From NCBI RefSeq assembly GCF_014638845.1, contig NZ_BMFP01000001.1, forward strand, positions 395,337 through 459,336: a stretch of 64,000 bases of DNA, read 5' to 3'. This stretch comes from Pontibacter amylolyticus. Its GTDB lineage: Bacteria; Bacteroidota; Bacteroidia; Cytophagales; Hymenobacteraceae. Made by a program: the position numbers and the translations under genes. Shown piece by piece: positions 58,330-64,000 of this stretch (position 1 is its first letter; the number at the start of each line of letters is the position of its first letter). Under the pieces are notes generated by a model. That model was not told the DNA's origin, did not search any database, and saw only the letters and a list, made by a program, of their open reading frames with translations.

Positions 58330-59274
58330 ATGAGAATCGCCCTGGACGCTATGGGCGGCGACTATGCACCTGAAGCAAACGTGAAGGGTGCTATGTTAGC
58401 TGCAGAACAGCTCGAAGAAGATTATGAGATCCTGCTTATTGGCAAGGAAGATATTCTGAATCAGCTGCTGAAAGAGTATGGTTACACTGGTTCTGTAATA
58501 AAGGTGGTGAACGCCACCCAGGTAATTGACATGGGAGAACATCCCACCAAAGCACTTACCCAGAAGCCAGACTCCAGTATCGCTGTTGGTTTTGGTATGC
58601 TGAAAGCTGGAAAGGCACATGCTTTTTGCAGCACCGGCAATACCGGAGCAATGCTGGTAGGAGCCATGTTCAGCGTAAAAGCCGTAGAAGGCATCTTAAG
58701 ACCATCTATTGGCGGTTTGGTACCAAAGCTCAATGGTGGCTTCGGTATCATACTGGATGTGGGTGCTAACGCTGACTGCAAACCTGAAGTACTGGAGCAG
58801 TTCGGCGAAATTGGCTCTATCTACGCCAAATACGTACTGGAGATCGAAAATCCGAAAGTCGGGTTGATGAACCTGGGTGAAGAGGAAGGCAAGGGCACTG
58901 TCAACACACAGGCAGCGCACCAGCGCCTAAAAGTTAACCCAAACATTAACTTCATCGGCAACATCGAAGGACGCGACATGTTCAACGACAAAGCTGATGT
59001 GATCGTGTGCGACGGGTATACCGGCAACATCATCCTGAAGATGGCAGAGTCTGTCTACGATATCCTCAACGAGAAGAACATGCACGATCCGTTTTTCGAC
59101 AAGTTCAACTACGAGGCCGTAGGTGGCAGCCCGATCCTGGGCATCAACGGCAACGCCGTTATCGGACATGGTGTCTCTTCCCCGCTGGCTGTCTGCAACA
59201 TGATTTTGCAGGCCCAGAAAATGGTAGCCACTAACCTTTCGGAGCGATTTAGAAAGCATACGGGCGTCCAATAA
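58330..59274 (+). CDS. plsX: Phosphate acyltransferase PlsX
   Basis: A 314-residue enzyme. It starts [21 protein letters not shown] and has [34 protein letters not shown] and [15 protein letters not shown]. It makes acyl-phosphate from acyl-ACP for membrane phospholipid synthesis, acting on the inner face of the cytoplasmic membrane. It lies 51 bases after rpmF in the usual cluster. Confidence 0.95.
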   Translation: MRIALDAMGGDYAPEANVKGAMLAAEQLEEDYEILLIGKEDILNQLLKEYGYTGSVIKVVNATQVIDMGEHPTKALTQKPDSSIAVGFGMLKAGKAHAFCSTGNTGAMLVGAMFSVKAVEGILRPSIGGLVPKLNGGFGIILDVGANADCKPEVLEQFGEIGSIYAKYVLEIENPKVGLMNLGEEEGKGTVNTQAAHQRLKVNPNINFIGNIEGRDMFNDKADVIVCDGYTGNIILKMAESVYDILNEKNMHDPFFDKFNYEAVGGSPILGINGNAVIGHGVSSPLAVCNMILQAQKMVATNLSERFRKHTGVQ

Positions 59275-59304
59275 AAGACGCTGGCCCTGGCCAAAAACAT
59301 TTCC

Positions 59305-59364
59305 TGGCACAAACTGTCTCACTACTCTTTTTGCGTAATGACGGTTTGTGCCAAGTTTTTTTTA
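59305..59364 (+). terminator. Probable intrinsic terminator after plsX
   Basis: TGGCACAAAC (59305-59314) pairs with GTTTGTGCCA (59344-59353) around a 29-base loop and is followed by a run of eight T residues. The long loop makes it less certain. It separates plsX from fabH. Confidence 0.65.
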
Positions 59365-59408
59365 TTATATTGCCGTCTTAAACATCCAACACTTATACCT
59401 TTCACAAT

Positions 59409-60407
59409 ATGAGTAAAATTACTGCCGCGATCACTGGAGTGGCTGGTTATGTTCCGGACTACGTGCTTACGAACAAGGAACTGGAAACAATGGTAGAGAC
59501 CAATGATGAATGGATCCTTTCACGCACCGGTATTAAGGAAAGGCGCATTCTGAAAGGCGAAGGCAAAGGCACCTCGCATATTGCAGTACCGGCAGTACTC
59601 GAATTACTCAAAAAGACCAATACCAAAGCAGAAGAAGTAGAACTCCTCATCTGCGCCACGACTACCCCCGACATGGTTTTCCCGGCCACGGCCAACCTGA
59701 TCACGGCTGAAGTAGGCGCCGTAAATGCCTTCGGTTACGACCTGCAGGCAGCGTGTTCCGGTTTCCTTTTCGCGCTGGCTACTGCCTCTAAGTTCATCGA
59801 GTCAGGGCAATACAAAAAAGTGATCGTGGTAGGAGCCGATAAGATGTCTGCTATCGTTGACTATACCGACCGCGCCACCTGTATCATTTTTGGTGATGGC
59901 GGCGGCGCCGTGATGCTGGAGCCTAATACAGAAGGTTACGGTATCCTGGACTCCGTATTGAAGTCAGACGGAACAGGCGCCCAGTTCCTGCACATGAAGG
60001 CAGGCGGCAGCCGCAAACCTGCTACCATCGAAACGGTACAGGCCCGTGAGCACTACGCTTACCAGGAAGGACAGCAGGTATTTAAGTTCGCCGTAAAAGG
60101 CATGGCGGATGTATCAGCCGAGGTGATGGAGCGCAACAACCTGACGGCTGAAGATGTTGCCTGGCTGGTTCCGCATCAGGCGAACAAGCGCATCATCGAC
60201 GCGACGGCTAATCGCATGGGCGTGGGCAGTGACAAAGTGATGCTCAACATTGAGCGCTATGGCAACACAACAAGTGGCACCATTCCACTCTGCCTGTGGG
60301 AGTACGAGAAGCAGCTGAAAAAAGGCGACAACCTGATTCTGGCGGCCTTCGGCGGCGGTTTTACATGGGGCGCCATCTACCTGAAGTGGGCGTACGATTC
60401 GAAATAA
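59409..60407 (+). CDS. fabH: 3-oxoacyl-ACP synthase III
   Basis: A 332-residue thiolase-fold enzyme. The active-site triad is C116 in [13 protein letters not shown]256 in [10 protein letters not shown] and N286 in [12 protein letters not shown]. It condenses acetyl-CoA (or a branched acyl-CoA) with malonyl-ACP to start fatty acid synthesis. It completes the yceD-rpmF-plsX-fabH cluster. Confidence 0.95.
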   Translation: MSKITAAITGVAGYVPDYVLTNKELETMVETNDEWILSRTGIKERRILKGEGKGTSHIAVPAVLELLKKTNTKAEEVELLICATTTPDMVFPATANLITAEVGAVNAFGYDLQAACSGFLFALATASKFIESGQYKKVIVVGADKMSAIVDYTDRATCIIFGDGGGAVMLEPNTEGYGILDSVLKSDGTGAQFLHMKAGGSRKPATIETVQAREHYAYQEGQQVFKFAVKGMADVSAEVMERNNLTAEDVAWLVPHQANKRIIDATANRMGVGSDKVMLNIERYGNTTSGTIPLCLWEYEKQLKKGDNLILAAFGGGFTWGAIYLKWAYDSK

Positions 60408-60418
60408 TTCAATCTGAT

Positions 60419-60462
60419 TATAAACAGGAAAAGCGGCCGATGTGCCGCTTTTCCTGTTTATA
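60419..60462. terminator. Bidirectional intrinsic terminator
   Basis: A perfect 19-bp stem (60419-60437 with 60444-60462), 6-base loop CGATGT. It lies between the convergent fabH and CZB-like genes. Confidence 0.9.
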
Positions 60463-60481
60463 GATCTTTTTACCGGATTAC

Positions 60482-60847
60482 TTAAACCATATCGGTCCGC
60501 AAGGCAAGTCGCTTCTCCAACTGCGTGAGCAATTCCTGAAAACGGTCAGATAGCTTCTCGATGTCCTTCATCCCCGCATGTGCCTGGTCGATGCTGCCGC
60601 TTCGGTAGAGGCTGAACAGTTGGTTTGCATTTGTCAGCAACTCGCTGTGTGTTTTCTGAAGACTGTACAGTTCCGGTTCATTCCCAAACTTCACTTTCCC
60701 CACCTGCAAAAACCAATGGCTGATCGGGCCTGCATCTGAGAAAAAGACGCTATCGAGCACCCCTCCGTACAGCACAGAACGCACCTTGGACTTAAACAGA
60801 ATATGCTTAATCCGAATCTGCTGTAAATCTACCTGCGCTGAATTCAC
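60482..60847 (-). CDS. CZB-like stand-alone protein
   Basis: A 121-residue helical protein resembling the chemoreceptor zinc-binding (CZB) domain: IKHILFKSKVRSVLYGG (H15), PISHWFLQVGKVKFG (H44) and LQKTHSELLTNANQL (H67), then two long helices. The canonical CZB zinc site is 3 His plus 1 Cys; here there is no Cys, and the His four residues after H67 is Leu, so the site is altered or lost. CZB domains normally regulate receptors or diguanylate cyclases. It lies 24 bases downstream of a PAS protein gene, likely its partner. Confidence 0.6.
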   Translation of the reverse strand: MNSAQVDLQQIRIKHILFKSKVRSVLYGGVLDSVFFSDAGPISHWFLQVGKVKFGNEPELYSLQKTHSELLTNANQLFSLYRSGSIDQAHAGMKDIEKLSDRFQELLTQLEKRLALRTDMV

Positions 60848-60871
60848 TTCTTCCTTTTCTAAATGCTGCTG

Positions 60872-62134
60872 CTATAATTCGTCTACTGCTATACCTAACT
60901 CCTGCAGTTTTTTCTTCATTTGGTATTTGTCGGTCACATTGAAACCTGCGACCAGTATCCCGATTATTTGCTTATGCTCATCAAAAAGCGGCTGGAAAAT
61001 GAAGGTAAGGTAATTGTCCTCCAGTTGACCCTCCGGAGTGGAGAGCTTCACCATAATTTCTTTGGCCTCGAACGTTTCACCCGTCTGATATACATTATTC
61101 AGTACATCAATGTAACCCTGATCAGCAATTTCCGGCAAGGCTTCCGCCACCGTTTTGCCGATAAGTGTTACATGCGGGAACAGTTCCTGGTACTTTGTGT
61201 TGACGAGTTCATAACGATGTTCTTTGCCCTTCAGAATAGCGAAGAAAGTCGGGGCCTGCATGATAAGGCGTTCCAGCGTCATACGCTCATTTTCTACTTT
61301 CCGGAAAGCAAGCTGCACCTGATCCGCCAGTTCGGACATTTGCTCGTTGCTTGTGAGGAGTTCCTGCACGAGGTTCTTCATGTCGTGGATATCGCTGCAG
61401 CTTCCGAGCCACATCCGGATCGTGCCGTCTTCATTTCGCATGGGCAGGTAGCGGCTCAGGTACCAGCGATAATCGCCATCCTTGTCGCGAATGCGGATTT
61501 CCACCTGGCTGGCCTCCCCTTTCTCAAGCGAATGTTGCCATACCTTTAAGGCACTTTGCAAATCATCCGGATGAAGAGCTGCTTTCCAGCCGCCCGCCAT
61601 CAACTGCTCCATCGGTATACCTGTATAGGCTTGCCACTGCTTGTTGAAATAAGTCGAGTTACCAGCCGCGTCATCGGCATCGATGAGTTGCGGCATGGAG
61701 TCTGCCATGAACCGGAATTTCTGCTCGACATCCTGCAAGGCCTTCTTCGTCTCTTCCCGCTCCGTTACGTCTTTGGTTTCCTGCAGCACATACAACAATT
61801 CGCCCTGTTCATTCAGAATGGGCGTATGGGAAGCTTCCCAGCAACGCTCGTCGTAGCCGCTTCCGTCAGGGCGGGCAATCGCATAGCGTATCACGTCGAG
61901 GTATACCTTCCGGCCTTTGCGAATGGCTTCCTCTATAGAAAGCCGCACCGGATTTTCTTCATAGGGCACATTAGGCTCCGGGTAGGCTTCCAGCAAAAAA
62001 TGCTTGCCCAGAATATTGTCCAGCTGCCGCATCGTTACTTCCAGATACCGCTTATTGGCCCCTACGATTTTCAGATCGGGGTCAAGCAATACCATCGCTT
62101 CCGGGGTGTTGTCAAAGATGAGCTTATAATCCAT
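60872..62134 (-). CDS. Triple PAS-domain protein without output domain
   Basis: A 420-residue protein. Three PAS domains can be followed: about 3-130 (NTPEAMVLLDPDLKIVGANK), 137-255 (PAC motif with WYLSRYLPMRNEDG) and 290-405 (APTFFAILKGKEHRYELVN). Coiled-coil linkers separate them. There is no histidine kinase, GGDEF or receiver domain, and the protein stops after a short helix (KKKLQELGIAVDEL). It may sense a small molecule or redox state and act through the CZB-like protein encoded just downstream. That link is inference from operon position. Confidence 0.78.
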   Translation of the reverse strand: MDYKLIFDNTPEAMVLLDPDLKIVGANKRYLEVTMRQLDNILGKHFLLEAYPEPNVPYEENPVRLSIEEAIRKGRKVYLDVIRYAIARPDGSGYDERCWEASHTPILNEQGELLYVLQETKDVTEREETKKALQDVEQKFRFMADSMPQLIDADDAAGNSTYFNKQWQAYTGIPMEQLMAGGWKAALHPDDLQSALKVWQHSLEKGEASQVEIRIRDKDGDYRWYLSRYLPMRNEDGTIRMWLGSCSDIHDMKNLVQELLTSNEQMSELADQVQLAFRKVENERMTLERLIMQAPTFFAILKGKEHRYELVNTKYQELFPHVTLIGKTVAEALPEIADQGYIDVLNNVYQTGETFEAKEIMVKLSTPEGQLEDNYLTFIFQPLFDEHKQIIGILVAGFNVTDKYQMKKKLQELGIAVDEL

Positions 62135-62448
62135 GCAAAGGAGAGATTTACATTAAAAAAACGCACTGGTCAGGTGCTGTTGGGCATACAGCCATACGCA
62201 AAAAGGGCAAGAGCGCCCTTGTTGGCACGGCCTTTTTTTAAAATAATCGCTAATTTATATAAAATAAATGACTCGTCGCGCTATACTCCGGACTTTGTGG
62301 TCAGGATACATCCGACTTGCTTTCCATGCGAATTGCCCTAAGCTTTTTGATCAATATTTGAGTATAATAGCTAACTTTGTTTGCAAGACAGCGATTTGCG
62401 CTATACTTTTATCGTTTCATTCAATTTCAAGCGTAACAACAGCATACT
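62135..62448. promoter_or_regulatory. Divergent spacer with efp promoter
   Basis: TAACTTTG at 62372-62379 matches TAnnTTTG, with TTTG at 62346-62349 (22-base spacer) as a possible -33, driving efp. The left part holds the control region of the PAS gene and a small GGGC/GCCC hairpin near 62205. No gene is seen. Confidence 0.55.
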
Positions 62449-63012
62449 ATGGCAACCACAGCTGATATCAGAAATGGTCTGTGTATGGAATTTAACAACG
62501 ACCTTTATGTAGTTGTTGAGTTTCAGCACGTTAAACCAGGCAAAGGCCCTGCTTTCGTGAGAACGAAGCTCCGCAATATCAAAACCGGAAAAATATTAGA
62601 TAACACTTTCTCGGCTGGTCATAAGATCACTACTGCCCGTGTGGAGCAGCGCCCGCACCAGTTCATCTACAAAGATGACATGGGCTACAACTTTATGGAC
62701 ATGAATACTTTCGAGCAGGTTGCCCTAGACGAGAAAATGGTGCCATTTGCTGACCTGATGAAAGAAGGCCAGGAAGTGACGATCCTGTTTCATGCCGAGA
62801 CGGAGGCCCCGCTTACCTGCGAGATCCCTCCTTTCGTAGAGCTCACCATCACCTACACGGAGCCCGGTCTGAAAGGCGACACTGCCACCAATGCCTCAAA
62901 ACCAGCTATTGTGGAAACAGGCGCCACCATACAGGTACCGTTGTTTATTGGGCAGGACGAAAAAATCAAAGTAGACACACGAACTTATTCTTACGCAGAA
63001 CGAGTAAAATAA
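62449..63012 (+). CDS. efp: Elongation factor P
   Basis: A 187-residue three-domain protein of standard EF-P length. The KOW-like N-terminal domain carries the loop [13 protein letters not shown] with K32 at the tip position that is modified in many bacteria. OB domains follow, with [17 protein letters not shown] and the end [10 protein letters not shown]. It relieves ribosome stalling at proline runs. It is followed after 4 bases by accB. Confidence 0.95.
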   Translation: MATTADIRNGLCMEFNNDLYVVVEFQHVKPGKGPAFVRTKLRNIKTGKILDNTFSAGHKITTARVEQRPHQFIYKDDMGYNFMDMNTFEQVALDEKMVPFADLMKEGQEVTILFHAETEAPLTCEIPPFVELTITYTEPGLKGDTATNASKPAIVETGATIQVPLFIGQDEKIKVDTRTYSYAERVK

Positions 63013-63016
63013 TAAC

Positions 63017-63514
63017 ATGAAAGCTAAAGAAATCCAGGACCTTATTGACTTTATCGCCAAGTCTGGCTTGAATAAAGTAAACATTGAGACAGAAGAATTC
63101 AAGATCTCGGTGAAACGCGATCCAGACCAGAAGGTGAGCTATGTGAAAGAGTCAGCAAGCGCTGCGCATCACGCTGCCGCTCCTGCGCCCGCTCCGGCTG
63201 CCGCACCCCAGGCTCCTGCCGCCCCAGCCACTCCGGCAGCCCCAGCTGCTGCACCGGCTAGCGACGACAGCAAATACATCGCCATCAAAGCACCCATGAT
63301 CGGCACCTTCTACCGCTCTTCCAGCCCAGACAAGCCAGCGTTCGTAAACGTAGGCGACGAAGTGAAAAAGGGTCAGGTAATCTGTATCATCGAAGCGATG
63401 AAGCTTTTCAATGAAATCGAGTCAGAAGTATCGGGCAGAATCGTAAAAGTATTGGTAGACAATGCCAACCCAGTGGAATACGATCAGCCACTTTACCTGG
63501 TAGATCCTAGCTAA
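63017..63514 (+). CDS. accB: Biotin carboxyl carrier protein of acetyl-CoA carboxylase
   Basis: A 165-residue protein. An N-terminal helical part ([17 protein letters not shown]) is joined by an Ala/Pro linker (about 49-82) to a biotinyl domain with [12 protein letters not shown], where K129 is the biotin site. It carries CO2 from AccC to the carboxyltransferase, giving malonyl-CoA for fatty acids. It sits between efp and accC. Confidence 0.96.
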   Translation: MKAKEIQDLIDFIAKSGLNKVNIETEEFKISVKRDPDQKVSYVKESASAAHHAAAPAPAPAAAPQAPAAPATPAAPAAAPASDDSKYIAIKAPMIGTFYRSSSPDKPAFVNVGDEVKKGQVICIIEAMKLFNEIESEVSGRIVKVLVDNANPVEYDQPLYLVDPS

Positions 63515-63642
63515 TTTAACGATTTGAAAATTTGAAAATGTGAGGATTTGAAAATGGAGATGGCCATAACCTTCTCCATTTTTATATCATTTTCACTTCG
63601 ATCTCTACATTTCCAAATCCCCAAATCTCCAAATCTGATTTT
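63515..63642. repeat. Inverted A/T-rich repeat with hairpin between accB and accC
   Basis: The left side has GATTTGAAAATTTGAAAATG-type words and the right side their near complement CATTTCCAAATCCCCAAATC. The centre is an exact hairpin AAAATGGAGA/TCTCCATTTT (63551-63560 with 63573-63582) followed by T/A. It may weaken or regulate transcription into accC. Confidence 0.65.
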
Positions 63643-64000
63643 ATGTTTAAAAAAATACTAATCGCCAACAGAGGCGAGATTGCCCTGCGCATCATTCGTA
63701 CCTGTAAGGAGATGGGCATCAAGACGGTGGCTGTATACTCTACGGCTGACAAGGAAAGCCTGCACGTGCGTTTTGCTGACGAGGCCGTATGCATTGGCCC
63801 ACCCCCAAGTGCGCAGTCATACCTGAACATGCCCAACCTGATCTCAGCTGCCGAGATCACCAATGCCGACGCGATTCACCCGGGTTATGGCTTCCTTTCT
63901 GAAAATGCCGAGTTCTCCCGCATCTGCGCCGAGCACAACATCAAATTCATCGGTGCCTCTCCGGAAATGATCAACGCCATGGGCGACAAGTCTTCAGCCA
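63643..64000 (+). CDS. accC: Biotin carboxylase, N-terminal part (cut by window end)
   Basis: The first 119 codons are present. It begins [19 protein letters not shown], the N-terminal domain of AccC, and includes [13 protein letters not shown] and [15 protein letters not shown], the last leading into the ATP-grasp domain. AccC carboxylates the biotin of AccB with ATP and bicarbonate. The gene runs past the edge. It lies 128 bases after accB, across the hairpin repeat. Confidence 0.95.
   Translation, partial: MFKKILIANRGEIALRIIRTCKEMGIKTVAVYSTADKESLHVRFADEAVCIGPPPSAQSYLNMPNLISAAEITNADAIHPGYGFLSENAEFSRICAEHNIKFIGASPEMINAMGDKSSA

Overview
The window reads as chromosomal DNA of a member of the Bacteroidota, most likely Hymenobacteraceae close to Pontibacter. 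The grounds are: promoters of the type TTTG/TTG then TAnnTTTG in front of several genes, almost no Shine-Dalgarno sites, lineage-typical genes (short AMP nucleosidase, fused E1 alpha/beta dehydrogenase, DUF1573 protein, LuxE-like synthetase), and the order yceD-rpmF-plsX-fabH with efp-accB-accC nearby. The placement comes from the sequence alone and was not tested by a search.

Layout. 1-9.6 kb: start of a beta-carbonic anhydrase, a PLP decarboxylase, an aminotransferase, a metalloprotease-like lipoprotein, a umuD-umuC-radical SAM operon, an FRG-domain protein and a lipoprotein. 9.6-16.3 kb: an AT-rich orphan, a 5x13-bp tandem repeat, a membrane transglutaminase-like protein, an NtrC-like regulator without a DNA-binding domain, a LuxE-like/MtfA-SEC-C pair and two further small genes. 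16.3-29.4 kb: fused 2-oxoacid dehydrogenase E1, DUF1573 protein, alanine dehydrogenase, LtaS-like sulfatase, AMP nucleosidase with an amidohydrolase, a UMF1-type MFS protein and a helical-repeat protein. 29.7-38.7 kb, the most accessory part: a Thr-rich small protein, a peptide ABC importer without ATPases, small orphans, rlmH, three genes laid out like integron cassettes, and tRNA-Ser(GGA). 38.7-50.5 kb: asparaginase and TatD, polysaccharide deacetylase with glycosyltransferase, a SpoIIE-type phosphatase, a flippase-like/glycosyltransferase/small-protein operon, ruvC and an Mla-type lipid transport operon. 50.5-64 kb: HIT, greA with a leader that contains a terminator, hydroxyacid dehydrogenase, mgtE, rsmA, leucyl aminopeptidase, pdxA, then yceD-rpmF-plsX-fabH, a PAS/CZB pair on the opposite strand, and efp-accB-accC cut by the window end.

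Most of the content is housekeeping. The signals most worth attention are a heptamer, AGGTATA/TATACCT, that occurs at least an order of magnitude more often than chance in genes, spacers, hairpins and a tandem array; an integrase-less cassette array (35.8-38.3 kb) in which each cassette carries complementary heptamers at its two ends; a greA leader with its own promoter and intrinsic terminator, recalling E. coli GraL; the NtrC-like protein with a GSFTSA loop; and several large inverted-repeat elements between genes.
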